Assembly (NCBI GenBank): GCA_001662425.1
Contig: BDDC01000112.1
Span: forward strand, 44,357 to 108,356
Direction: 5' to 3'
Length of the DNA: 64,000 nucleotides
Source of the DNA: Chlamydomonas sphaeroides
Taxonomy: Eukaryota; Chlorophyta; Chlorophyceae; Chlamydomonadales; Chlamydomonadaceae
Position 1 is the stretch's first letter. Each line of letters begins with the position of its first letter. Positions 32,837 to 45,600 of the stretch are shown in pieces. The notes below the pieces were generated by a model. That model ran no database searches. It saw only the letters and a program-made list of their open reading frames with translations, and was not told the DNA's origin. The position numbers were made by a program, and so were the translations under genes.

Positions 32837-35497
32837 TCACACCCGCGTGTGCCCTCGCGGGTCCACCGCCGTTCATCGAGAAGAGAGACGCATTGCGTGT
32901 GATGGTGCCTCCGCCAGAATCCTTTAGGAAGCGGCGCACGCCACATGGACTCTTTATGGCCTTGCTGACACGTCGGGGACCTTGCTTGTCGTGCCTTTGC
33001 TGCGAGGACCCGGGCGCCTGCCGCCGAGGCACGCGGCGGGCGGCTCGCCTGCGGTCCGTCACAGTGGGGCAAGGGCCATTGTGTGGGGGCGCGCCTGCGG
33101 CGGCAGTGAATGGTGCCGGATGCGGCTAGGGCACGGCGAGGCTGGGCGGCGCCCCGGCGCTGCTCCGGCAACACTTGCGTGCTTGCTAGGCTGGCGGCGC
33201 GCGGGCGTGCAGTGAGCTGCACCGGCCGACTGGTAGCCACACGTGGCGAGCCGCACAGGACGTCGGGCTGTCGGGGAGCGGGCGGGACATTTAGTTCAAC
33301 ACTTGATCAAACACAGGATAATACCAATTCGAGCTGCTGAAGTCCGGTGCGCCGGCGGCTGTTGGGCTGTGCGCTGGGACGGGTTGATTGCCTTTGGCAG
33401 GACATCGCGCATGCCGTGGAGCGCTCTTGGCGCGGGGCGGTGAATCAAGCGGCTTTCGGCTGTTGTAAAGCAGGACAAGGGCCAGCGCAGGGCGCGAAGG
33501 GGGCTCGGCTGCAAGGCCCTAGCGCGCTTGGGCTGCTCGTGCACCGCGCAGCCCCGGGAAGCCGAGGAGGCACGGCCCGGCAGGAGGCGAACCGGCGCCA
33601 GCGAGCGAGTGTGCGGTGGGGCAGCCCTCTCCTGAGCCACGTGCCGCTTGACCGGGTCTTGCGGATGCTGGCGCCCAGCGGGGGTCTGCAGTCACAGGGC
33701 ACCCATCGGTGCGGGGAAGGCTGCCAATCTGCTCAAGGGCACGGACCCTGGCAACGCTCCCAGGGGCACGCACTCCTCGGGCTGCGGCCCCCTGGGCCGG
33801 CTCGTGCGTCATGCCGCTGGCGCGGGGTTGGTTGGAAGTAACGCAAAGCCAACGCACGGTAGCGGCAGCGGGAGCGGCAGGGGCGCTCACGCGGAGCCCC
33901 GTGGTGAACGACACTCGGCGACCGAGTGCGGGGTTCTGCTCTGCTTAACACATGGACACAGTGGCCGAGGAGGGCGGTGCGGCGGTCGGCAGGGGCCCAG
34001 CAGCCACGGCAGCTGCTGGCGGTGCAGCAGGCTAGCTCAGCTGCCATCAACTGCGCACCTTGCCCACACGCCAGCAGGCTGCGGCCGCCAGCAGGCTCCC
34101 ACGAGCCACGCGCCGTGACCAGACCATGAGAGCGCGAGTCGTACGCTCCAGTGCCTGTGGGCCGGCGCCTGTGGCTGGGATGTCATGGCCCCGCGCCAGT
34201 AGCAGCCAACGGACCCCCCAAAACATGGTTGGCTGGATAACGTGCCGTTCCGCGCTCAGGTATGCTGCACAGCCGCACTCCTGTCTTCGGCCTTGTGGCC
34301 TGCCTGCCGTCACCTTTCATCCCAGACAACGCAGGAGATATCGATGAATTTACGTTTACGCAGGTTACAGATATTCCTCCTTTGACTTCGTTTTAGCTTG
34401 TATTAAGCGTGGCCCCAGCACGGCAGGGCCGCGGGTAACACCGCAGCAGGTAAGGGCGCACCCGTGGGGGCAGCGGCGTGGCTCTCGTGGGGGACCCCTG
34501 GGTGCAGGCGAGGGGGTGCAGCAGCTCGTGGGCGAGCACTGAGGAGTGGGCGGCGGGTGAAAGGTGTGGCGGGCAGCTCGTGTAGGGGCTCGGGGCCGCT
34601 GTGGTGTGTTGGGGGTGGGCTGAGACCCGAGAGCGGATACCGGCACGTGACCCCCCTGCAGGGGCACGTGCCCAGCACTGCCATAATTGCCAGTACGGAT
34701 TACCCCTCTCGAACCCTAGCTAACGCTGGAGAGTCAGGTGTATCCCCATTCAGTCTTATTCCACAAAGAACACTGCCATGACGAGCCAGCTTAGTGCCCA
34801 GGATGCCAGGGCCCTGAGCAGGCGCAGGAGCGCTGAGGCCTCCGGCGCATGGCTCATATCAGCTGCAGCCGAGCGAACGCTGGCGTTGAGCCACGAGGCA
34901 GATGCCCGCAGGTGCCGCAAAATGGGCAGTACGGCAAACGCAGCGCAGCCAGTGGGGCAAGAGGCGCAGGAGCTTAGTTAGAAACGGCACGACTTACAGT
35001 CTACTGCTGAGACTCACCCGCTTTTGGGGCGGTCCGGATAACCCAACCACAGCATGGCCGACATACCTGCCTGCTGCGCCAGCTACACGATTTGTACAGC
35101 GCATATGCGCCCTTCCTCGCCACAACACACGATATTATATCGGCGTCGGCGCGGCCTTGGAGCCTGCGAGTCTGTCCTTGCTAGTGTGCCTGACGTCTCA
35201 ATTGCCCTCCGCCCGACTGTCAGTCGGAATGACTCGTCCTGCTATGCCTGAATCGGCTATACGTAAGCACGCGTTACCAGCCAGCAGCCGCAACACGGCG
35301 CCAGCTGTCTATCCATGCATGTCCCGTCCGCCGAACCCCCGACGCACAATGACGTCAAAACGTGCATCGGGAGTCTGGCCCGCGCAGGTCACAACAACAT
35401 CAAACCTTATTGACATGGGCATGCCTGCGCGGCTTCTCCGGGTGCAGCATCGCTAATTGATGCCTCTCCCTCGCGTCCTCGCACAAAGCTCCTAAAC

Positions 35498-35542
35498 CAC
35501 GAAACCGAAAACAACCAAACCTGCCACAACCAAACCTGCCGC
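35498..35542 (+). repeat. Short tandem ACAACCAAACCTGCC repeat
   Basis: The motif CAACCAAACCTGCC is repeated directly in gene-free sequence, within an A/C-rich stretch that also contains ACCACGAAACCGAAAACA. Confidence 0.65.
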
Positions 35543-37714
35543 AACGCAAGCGCACCTGAAACCGGCGCTCTGAAACACCCCCCGCGCCAGCAGTGTCCGT
35601 AACGACGACGCGCGTGCGCGTATGCGCATGAGCAACCACCTTGGCTTATGCAACACCGCAAGCGCGCAGTACCGGTTCAGACCTGGGAAGCCGTGAGAAG
35701 CACGGGCTGCCCCTACAACCGGCCGTGCGAGACACACATGCAGCCACAAAACACATCACTGCGATCCAACGCACGCCGGCACGCGCAGCCCACGGCGCAA
35801 TGCCGCACCGCGGGCGCGTCATGTCACGGCAGCCAACGCACCGGCACCAGCCCATCCAGCGGCTTTGGCGGGCGGGTCTACCTCTAACTCACAGCCACAG
35901 ACGCAATGCCCACACGGGGCGAGGCTGGGCGTGGAGGGCTAAAATGAAGCAATCAGCCATGAGAACATGGGTTCCGTGACGTCCCCGCACAGGGCAACGC
36001 CCCTCGTACTCTTCGCCAGCCTGGACACCGCTATGCACCCCCAACCCACCCCACCAAGCAACGGAGCACATGCGCGCGGCCGTCGGGGCCCGCTTGCGCA
36101 GTCCGTCAGTCTGACGCCACGCCACCGAACCGCCACCCAGGAGCGCAGTACACCCATCGCAGTTTTCACCACGACGGTTTCTCCGCTCGCCGCGCCTTGT
36201 CGAGAGGCGCTTGTTTCCATTGGCCGGACGACTCTTCTTCTCACTCGGCGACGGACGTGGCTCCAGCGAAGAGAAAAATGCCGAGAGACCACACCGTCAG
36301 CAAACACTCTACTCGCGTAGGTGCCAAGAAAATAAAGCGATCACGAAGCTCGCACTGGGAGCTGCCAAGACCACGCTGGCCGGACAAAAGACGTTTGCGC
36401 GCCATTTCTTCCGGCGGCGGCGAGCCGCGCCGGTCGAGACGCTACCAGCTCACTGTTGGCCACGCTGCTTGAGAGCGGTCTCTGCGCTTGTGAAGAAAGA
36501 CTCCAACTCGAGTCTGGAGGGTGCTCCAAACAATGAGCGCGACACCGCCTTCAGCGCAGCGGGGTCGATGGCTGCAGCCACGTAGTGGCGGTGAGGAGAA
36601 ACTCGCCTCGGTGGTGCCCAAGCGCAAGTGACGCCGGCGCCCAAGCTCATGCGCTCAGAAATTGCGGGCACACACGGTAGATCCATGTCAAAAGTCGTTG
36701 CAACAGCGACACGAGTGCTGCGGGGCGTCTCGGGCGTGCGTGCGCGCGCCGGCAGCATTGTCCCGAAGTCCATGGTGATGGCTTGTGAGTCTGGGGTAAG
36801 GGTTGATCGTGTTAGCGTTCGAGAGTGCGATACATCTGTAGACGTTGAAGTTTGTGCGGAGTTGGAGACGTGTCTCAATTCGGAGGAGCCTGGCTGCCTG
36901 GGAACTCTGAATGGCGAAGTCTTACGACACACGTCAGCCGTAAGTCCCTAAGTGCTCGACAAGTCGACCTGGCTCCATTGTGAGTGTCGTGTTATGTTGC
37001 AAAACAGCAGTGTGCAGCAGCATGTTGGGCGTACGCGTGGCCCTCGTTCGCGTCGGGCTCGCGAACTGCTCGGTTCCGCACGCCGTAAGCCGAAGTCAAG
37101 AGATACCAAATGAATTATACCCATTCCGCACTGCGTTCGGGAAGGCTCGCACCGGTTACTTCTACACTCGACGGGTTTCCGGTTAGGTTGCTCGCTCCCG
37201 CCCTCCACCCCAACCTCACCTCCAGTGCCACGTCGGCATGGCTCGACGCGGCACAGCGTTTGCCTCTGTGGGACTCGCAACGGCTACAAACGGCTGCCAA
37301 GACACCGGTACAATGGGTTACGCTCGAGGGCAGACTGATGCTTGGCCGATGATACTTGGTCCTTGACCTCCAGGCCGCGGCCGCGAAGTCGCAGCATACA
37401 AGGAGCAGCATCTCGCGGCAGCATGTATCCTTGGCCTTAACTCCAAGGAACCGTGTAACCGACCTCACGCAGCGCACAGCGGTGACGAAGCGGTTGCAAA
37501 TGCAGACCAGTGTCGTCGTTCCCGTTCCGGTGGTTGGCAGGTTGGGCAGCGCCCCGCATCTACCGCACAGCACGGGATCCATCACCCCAACACTGGGCCA
37601 CGGCCCTGCGCCGTTGCATCGCGCCTTGCCTAGCTTTCGAAAGCCGGCATGTTCACCGCCTGACCCAGGGGAGACTACCCTGGCCTGACCTGTTGCACCG
37701 CGAAGCTGTCAACC

Positions 37715-37806
37715 ATGTCGGCTGTGCGGCCCTCGTCCTCTCGTGTCGGCTGTGCGGCCCTCGGCCCTCGTCCTCTCGTGTCGGCTGTGCGGCCCTCGTC
37801 CTCTCC
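37715..37806 (+). repeat. Three tandem copies of a 28-bp repeat
   Basis: Unit GTGTCGGCTGTGCGGCCCTC plus GTCCTCTC occurs three times. The middle copy has an extra 7 bp (GGCCCTC). Confidence 0.88.
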
Positions 37807-38316
37807 TGTCGCCTCCCTACAAACGAAGATGTCCACCCAGCCCCTGGTCCGTCGTGCAGCAGCAGGCCGAGGCTCGGGGTAGCCGGAGCCCAAGGTGGCG
37901 GCCAAGTGCGTGGGCAGAGTGGATGATGCGGTATTGACACGTGGCGTGCCACGACGGAGGCCCCATGCAGGCTGTCGCAGCCACCCTGCGCGCCCTTCGC
38001 ACCCTGCGCCAGCACAGTAGCTGCCGAGACGCCCACGCGCCCGCCGTTGCATCGGCCGGTTTCGCTCAGGTAGAGCGCAAACTCACACACTCGAGGACAA
38101 GGGTGCCCTTCGCCTCCCGGCCGTGGGCCACACTCGAAAGCCCAACGCATCACGGCGCATCGCCTGCGCAGCCCCTAGGTGCGCAGCCGCCCAGCCAACT
38201 GCTGCGTGCGAGTCGGCCGACTCGGCGAGCCCGCAACAATCCTGCGCCCGCATCCCGCTCCCACCCCTCCACCCCAACACACACACGCGTGGGCTGCCGC
38301 TCCCCCGCCCACCCCC

Positions 38317-41300
38317 CTACGCGCCCTCGCCGCCCTGCGCCCGCTCCCGCAGCAGCGCTACCCAGTCCTTGCGGGTGGCTCGGCGGTTGCGCGTCAGCTC
38401 AAACACCGCCGCCTCGTGGCCGTGGCGCGTGAGCCAGTCCTTGAGCTCGGCGATCTGGGGGCCGAGCGGGAAAGGGGGAGGGAGGGGGAAAGGCCAGGGT
38501 TCGTGGCCGGGTGAGCGGCGGCAGCAAGCGGGCCCCAGCGGCAGCGGGCGGCGTGCGTCAGTGAAGCCGGAGTCGTGGGTAGGGGCATGTGTTGTGTGTG
38601 TGTGTGTGGGAAGGGGGGTGGAGGCGGCGTGGATGGCAGCTCCCGGTAGTTGAGCGGAGCGACGCCGCCGCGTGCTGGGGCAGCAGCAGCTGCGCGACAG
38701 CTCCCGAGCGGGGCGGGATGCGGCGCGCTGGGGCGTCGGGCTCCCCGCGGACCCCCATCGACCTAGTGCCCGGTGACGGCGCGACCACGGCACGAGCTTG
38801 GGGTACGGGATGGGTTGGGAAGGGGCGGCGAGGCGCACCTTGATGGAGTCCAGGTTGGGCGGCAGCGGCACCGGCGGCAGCGGCGATGGCGGCGCGCCGC
38901 CGGCCCCGGCAGCGCCGCCGGTGCCGGGCGCAGGCGAGCGCGCCGCGGCGCCGACTGCGGCGGGGCGCGAAAGGGGGGCGGGGGTGGGGGTTGCAGTTCC
39001 ACAAGCGGCGTACTCTGAGAAGGGGATCCACACATGGTGATGGGTCGATGGCCCCAGGGAGGCAACTCAGGCTCCCGCGGCACACCGCCCTTGGCTCCTA
39101 GGTCCGTGGAAAGCGTCACAGGCACGCCCCGACAACACACACCGTCCACCGTCCTGCAAAGCACACGCACCCACGGACCAGTGACGCAGCGCGCATACAG
39201 CTGGCTTCCGCACCGGCCATCATTTCAAGGCACTTCGACCGATTCCGCACCAGCACGGGAGTTTGGGCTTCAGCACAGCACCAGCGCGGGAGTCTGGACT
39301 TCAGCACAGCGCCAGCATAGGAGTTTGGACACCAGCACAGCACCAGCATGGGAGTTTGGACTTCAGCACAGCAAACAGGCGACGTGCTTAAAGCCCTGGG
39401 GGCTAGGGCTAGGGACGTACGGGAAGGGCGCAGCGCAGGGGCGCCGGAGGATGTGCCTAGTGCGGCATGTGGGGATGGGGCCATTGAAGCTAGAGCGTTG
39501 CGTTGGTCGGGTTGGGATGGGATGTGCGCAAGAATGGCATTGGCTCGCAGGTCGGCATTGGCATCCCGCGACACACGGCGTTTCTCCGTGACGCCGATAC
39601 TCCCACCCGTTTCTCCGCGACATTGCGCAAAGGCGAACTGCTCCCGGTACAGGGCCTTCCGGGAAACTTTGCGAGCCCCGTTCTAAGAGGCCTTTTGTGA
39701 TGGGATTTTTGCAGCCACCCTTCAACGCGACCCCTACTCCCGGAATGAGACTTTGCGCGGAGCGCGCACAAGCTCTACGCCAGCAGGTTCAAACCTCCCA
39801 AGCTACATATCTTGCGGCTCAGTCACGTCATGCTAAGCGCCCCCAAGCTGTCGTTCAGGCCTCGAGTGGGCAGGCGAAGCTCTTTCCCATTCGCGGAGCT
39901 CGCGACCTCCTGGCGGCTTGTGGCAGGGCTTCGCGCTGCGTCGCTCGAGTCCCTATCGAAACCAACCGAGGGGCGGGCTTCCCCCGGGGCTTCCGAGCCG
40001 CACCGCAGCGGCAACGCGCAGGGGTTGGCGCTACCACCAGCGCCTAAGGTACACGAGAACATGACACAGCGCGAAGTGATGGCTCCTGTTCCTGTGCTTG
40101 AGCCGCAGGCCGCTAGTGCGTTGGGTCGCTGCGCCACATCGTGAGGCAGCCGGGGGGACGGGTTCGTGCCGACAAGCCGTGTTGCCAGCAATGGACGTCC
40201 TCGGCACTCTACTCTGATTCGCAGCCCTACGACGCGCGCGCCGCATTGTGCTACTGCTTAGATTGGCCTGTCTTGCCTGCTGGTGCTGCCGTGTGCTGTG
40301 TGGTGTGCGTGTATGACTCTGTGCGCATCGATGTGTAGAGGGGATCAAAGCTCTACTCCTCCTGCGGGGGGCGGTGTAACGAATTCTTCTTCTTCCTATG
40401 ACGCTGGCGCGCTATCAGCTGCTAATAAGCGACGTGTGCGAGGCAACGAAGCCCGGCACCTACCCCCGGGGCTGCGCCGCAGCGGCACCTCCCGCTCGCT
40501 GCTAAAGGGAGTCCGGCCGCCGTCGCCGCCACCGTCGGCCGCCGCAGGTGGAGGCGTCGCCGCCGCCGCGGCCTTGGCCGGCGTCGCCGCTGCCTTGGCC
40601 GCAGCTGGCGTCGCGCCGCCGCCCCGAGCGGCCGTCACGCGCCGGCGCTTGTCGGCGGCGGTCTGACGGCCACGCGCTGCCGACTGGCTGCCGCCAGGGC
40701 CGGCGGCGTCGCCGTCGCCGTCAGCTGCCTCCTCCGCTGCGTCGCCCATCTCGACGTCCTCCCGCTCGGGCAGCTCCGCTTCCCGAGCGCCGCGCTTGCG
40801 TGCAGCCGCCTGCTCCGCCGCCGCCGCAGCCGCCGCCACGGTCCGTGCCTCGGCCGCTGCTTGGGCCTCCGCCGCGGCTCGCGCCTCCGCCGCCGCCCGG
40901 GCCTCGGCCGCGGCGCGTACGTCCGCCGCTGCCGCCGCGGCTGCAACGCTGGCGGCCGCGTCCGCCGCGGCGCGCGCCGCATTCGCCTCTCGCGCCGCCG
41001 CCTCCGCCGCCGCGGCCCGCGCCTCCGCCGCCACCCGCGCGTCCGCAGCCACACGCGCGTCCGCGTCCGCCGCCGCGGCGGCCGCGCTGGCTGCCGCGGC
41101 CGCGGCGGCGCGCGCCGCGTCCGCCTCGCGCGCGGCGGCCTCGGCCGCCGCGGCACGGCGCTCGGCCGCCGCGGCGCGGCCCTCCACCTCCGCCAGCTTG
41201 CCGGCCGCCGCCGCCGCCGCCTGCGCGCCCGCCGCCGCCGCCTGCTCCTGCGCCTGCTGCAGCAGCAGGCCGCGCTCCGTCGTGAGGTGCGCCAGCGTGG

Positions 41301-42660
41301 CCTCGCGGGAGGCCAGCTCGGAGCGGGCGGTGGCGAGCTGGGCTCGTAGCTGCGGGGTGGGGGTTGGGGGATGGAGGGAGGAACAGTGCAGGGGCAGGAG
41401 GTGGTACGGGGTGGTACGGTCGGGTACGGGTACGGGTAAGGGGAGGCACCCAGCTACGTGTCGCTGCAGGGGCCACCGCTTTGCCGGCGCTTTGCTGGGG
41501 CTGCCCGCCCAACCCCTTGCCAGGCCGAGCGGGGGCGCGGGGCGGGGGTATGGGCGGTGGGGTATGGGCGGTGGGGTATGGGCGGTGGGGTATGCACCCG
41601 GGTCCGAGTCAAGGGCCGGCAAGCGCTGAGTCATGCTGGCCGGGTCCACCTGGGGCGCAACCCTTGTGCAGCCCTCCACGACGGGGGCATCAAGGGGCGG
41701 CCGCCCCAACGCAGGCCAGCGCCGAGGGCCCGCAGCAGCGCTCGCGGGGAGGGGGCGCTCCAGAGCCCCGCCAGCTCGTCGCAACCCCTACTCCCACCCC
41801 CACCAACACACAAGCCCTGAGTGCTCCCCCTCGAGGCCCCACCTCGGCCTCCGTGGCGCGCGCCACCTCCGCCGCCGCCTTCGCCGCCTCCGCCTCCGCC
41901 GCCCTCGCCGCCAGCTCGCCCTCCTTGCCCGCCAGCGCCGCCGCCGCGGAGCCGCGCGCCGCCGCCGCCTGCGCCGCCGCGGCCTCGGCGGCGGCGCGCT
42001 GCGACTGCGCCTGCGCCAGCTCGGAGCGCAGCCTGGGCCGAGACGGACGCGGTGTGGGTGGGGTTTGTGGGCGTTGTGCTGTGTTTTCTTTTGCGAGGCA
42101 CGTGTGCGTGTTCGTGTCACCATGCCTTGTGCGCTCGGAGGGAGGGCGCCCTGCGAGGCCAAGGGGCCGCGCCAGTCGCCAGACGCCGGTGACGGGCCCC
42201 AAGGAGACCCCCAACCTGGCCCAACCTCGCCTGCCCCCGTAGTACCCCGGGACCCCACGTGCCTTGTCGCCTCGGCCTCGGCCTTCTCCGCCTGCCCCGC
42301 CGCCTCCACGCGCGCCGCCGCCAGCTGCCCCCGCGCCGCCGCCAGCTCGGCGGCGGAGCTGTCGGCGGCGCCGCGCGCCGCCGCCGCCGCGCCACGCGCC
42401 TCGGCCGCCGCCGCCTGCGCCGCTGTCAGCTCCCGGCGCAGGGAGGCCTCGGAGGCGGTGGCTGCGTCCAGCTGGGCCTTGAGCGCCGCGGAGGAGGCGG
42501 CCAGCTGCGGGGGTGCAGGGGGACACGACACACGCGGCGGGAGTGAGGAGCAGGAGGGGGGAGGGAAGGGCCGAGGAGGAGCGCGGCCAGGCAGCAGCGC
42601 GGCGTAATACGAGCGTGGCGAGCGAGCGCCTGGCGAGAAGTGGAGCGGCGCGCCGGGACC

Positions 42661-42693
<33 letters not shown>

Positions 42694-45600
42694 GGTGGGC
42701 TGCCGCGAGGCCCACCGGGCAGGGCTGCCTGGCTGCGGCCCTCCTCCCCTCCGCACCCACCTCGGCCGCGCTGGCCTCGGCGGCGGTGGCGCGCGCCGCC
42801 GCGGCCGCCGCCCTGTCGGCCGCCTCCTGCGCCAGGCGGCGCAGCTCGGGCACCACCACCCCCGCCAGGAACTCGGCTGCCTGCGGGTGCCGGGAGGGAG
42901 GGGACGGACGGCAGGGGGCCAGGCAGGGCTGGATTGAACTGGCGGATCCATTGCTTGGCGGTGGGGCTGGACGGGCGACCTGGGCATCGGGGTCGCGGCC
43001 CGTGTGCTGGTGGCCAGGGCCCCACGAGCCGCCGCCCCGGTGGGGGGGCGGCAACCCGCTGGCCCCCGCACGGCGCCGACGTATCCGGCGCCCCTTCAGC
43101 AGCTAGCCGCCCCGGCACGAACCCTAGGCTGCTCCCCCCGTCCATGCCCCCGCGTTTCCCCCAACCCCGCCCCACCTTGACGAACTTGTCGGGTCCCATG
43201 TTGGACGCGGCGCCGTAGTCGCGCAGGAAGGCGTGCAGCGCCGCCTCCGCCCCCGCCAGGTCGGGCCGCTCGCCGCGCAGCGACTGGAAGGGGGAGAGGG
43301 CGGGAGGGAGGCGGGCGCGACGGCAGGGGCATGAGGAGGGGGGCAGAGGCCGTCGGGCGTGACGTGGGGAAGGGGGGCAGGGGCGCGGGGAGCCAAGGCA
43401 GCACGGCGGGTGCAGCTGTGGGGCCCCCGCCCCTCCACACAGCCCGCCTTGGCCCCCGCCTTGGCTCCCGCCTTGGCCGGAGAGCCGTGGCGCCCCTCCC
43501 TTTGCCTCCCGCGCATCCATGACGCCCCTGAGCCCCTCCCCCTTCCAAATTCCCGCCTCAGCGGCCCGCCCCTGCGCCCCCCTCTCACCGCCATGAAGCG
43601 CCACCCCGCCCCCGCCCCAGGCCCCGCCCTTGCCGTCCTCTCCCCTCCCTGCTCTCCTCAACGCGCCCCGGCCCTTGCGGCCCCCCTCACCGCCATGAAG
43701 CGCCGCCCCGCCCCCGCCAGCGCCTCCGACTGCCGCGCCTCCGCCTCGGCCCGCTTGGCGGCTCGCAGCGGCGCCACCGCCGCCTCGGCCGCCTCGCGCA
43801 GGCGGCGCAGCGGCGCCTCGCGCTCGGCGGGGTCGCCCAGGGCCTGTGGGGCCGGGGGCGGGAGGGGAGGGGGTTGGGATGTGGAGCGGAGAGGCACGCC
43901 GAGTGATGAAGGGCGGGGGCGACGTGGGAAAAGGAGGGGCCGGCGCGAACGGGGTGAGAGGGGGTTGTGCAGTGCGGCCTGCCTTCCGCCCTCTGGTCGC
44001 GCGCTGCGCCGGGGCTGGCTCCCGGACTCCGCTCCCGCCTGCAACCCCTCTCCCGCCGTGCCGGGCGGCTGTGCAGCCACCCCGCTGCTCCCCTCGCCTG
44101 TGCCCCCGGCCACCTCGCTGCTCCTCTACCCTCTCCGCTGCCGCCCTCCCCTCCCGGCCACCTGTTTGCCAAATGCCTCCAGTGCCGCCTCCAAGGCCGC
44201 CTTGTGGGCCTCCTCAAGCGCCTCCACGCCCACCTAACACGGGGGCAGGGGCAGGGGGGCAGGCGGAGGGGGCGGAAGGGGGGAGTGAGCGCGTGTGTGC
44301 GATGGAACGCGAGGGGAGGGGCGCCCCCTGCGACACACGAAAACACAGCCCCGCGCCCCTCCCTCCTCTGGAGCCCCCGCCCACCTCGCTCCCCCGCGCC
44401 GCCTCCATGCGGGTCCGGTACAGCGACGTGGCGTCGTCCAGCGCGCGGCGACACTCGGCAGCCACCACCGACTGCGGGAAGGGGGCGGGGGCGGGGCGGG
44501 GCGGGGCGGGGGCGGGGCGGGAAGGGGGCCCAGCTCGTGGTGCTCCAGCGCGTGTCTTTGTTTGCAAGCTGAAGCAACACGCTCCCCGCGCGCGTGTGCG
44601 TGCGTGTGTGTGTATGCGACAGCGCGGCGGCTGCATAGATGTGACGCCCTCCTCGCAGCAGCCCAGCCCTCCCAACCTCTCCCGCGCAACCCCGGGGCCC
44701 CACCTGCCAGGTGGAGGCGATGGCGGGCACGCGGCCGTCGTTGATGACGCGGCAGCAGCCCTCGGCCAGCGCCGCCAGCGCGGGTCCGGTCAGCGTGGTG
44801 CCTGCAGGGGCGGGAGGGGGAGGGGAAAATGGTGGGGTTGGGCAGGTGACACGATAGGAGGGCACGAACCCCAGCCCGCCGCCTTCTACCCCGCCGCACC
44901 CCGGAGGCACTTGGGGCGGGCATGGCATGCCGCGGAGTGCCTTGGGAGGTCAGGGGCCGGAGCCGGCCGCAGCTTGCACACCGGCCCCCACACCGCCGCT
45001 GCCTTCCGTCGCTTCCCGCCAGCTGTCAGCCCTGCGCCCTGCCGCACTCGCCCCTCCCCACCCCTGCCCCCTCCATTACCCCGTCGCCCCCTGCCCCCTC
45101 CCGCCCCCTGCCCCCTCCATGACCCCGCCAACCGCTGCCCCGCCGCACCCCGGAAGCACTTGGGCCGCGCCCGGCTGAGCAGCAGCTCGACCAGCGCGTC
45201 CAGGCCCTGGGTGAAGGGGGAACGATGGGGGGAGAAAGGGCGAGCGTGTGTGTTTCGAGCATATGTCACGGTCTAGCCCTGTGGCGGCTACGCAGCAGCT
45301 CTACTAGCGCGTCCAGGCCCTGGGCGGGGGAAGGGGTAACGTTGGGAGCGGGAGGGGCAATGCCGCCGCCGACATGGGAGGGGCAATGCCGCCCGCCGTC
45401 CGCCCCCCTGCCCCTGCCGGCCCGCCCCCCTGCCCCTGCCCCTGCCGCCCCGCCCCCATTCCCCGCGCCCCAGGGTACGTGCCTTCCTGAACTCGAGCCG
45501 TAGTTGCGAGGGCGGCAGTGAGTCCATCTTGGCCAGCTGCGCCTCGTCCAGCAGCGGCCGCACCTGGGGGGGGTTGGGGGGTTTGGGGGCAGGATTACTG

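Larger units (their letters stand above)
30645..38316. other. Long region without a supported gene (7.7 kb)
   Basis: No reading frame here combines length, splice signals and recognisable protein sequence. The first part may be the long 3' UTR of the SPL/CRR1-like gene (TGTAA at 33464-33468). From about 34.3 to 37.9 kb the sequence is visibly less GC-rich than the flanks. Minus-strand frames at 37585-37115 and 36932-36450 have mixed amino-acid composition and could be exons of an unrecognised gene or old transposon remnant; neither has a recognisable domain. Several short tandem repeats are listed separately. The 38.3 kb end lies downstream of the GTPase gene. Confidence 0.5.

Noticed and set aside
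38317..39033. Separate small minus-strand gene with a SAP-like domain
   Set aside because: Exons 38954-38839 and 38454-38317 join in perfect phase to the GTPase exon ending at 40464 with a strong GTAGGT donor, and the sequence suits the C-terminus of plant-type GBPLs.
40396..40463. Stop codon at 40396 as the end of the GTPase
   Set aside because: Reading through the GTAGGT donor gives a non-conserved tail; splicing to 38954 gives a phase-correct conserved-looking end.
40548..42607. Ala/Pro/Arg-rich plus-strand frames opposite the coiled-coil exons
   Set aside because: Shadows of Ala-rich codons of the minus-strand GTPase; no splice-consistent or recognisable protein.
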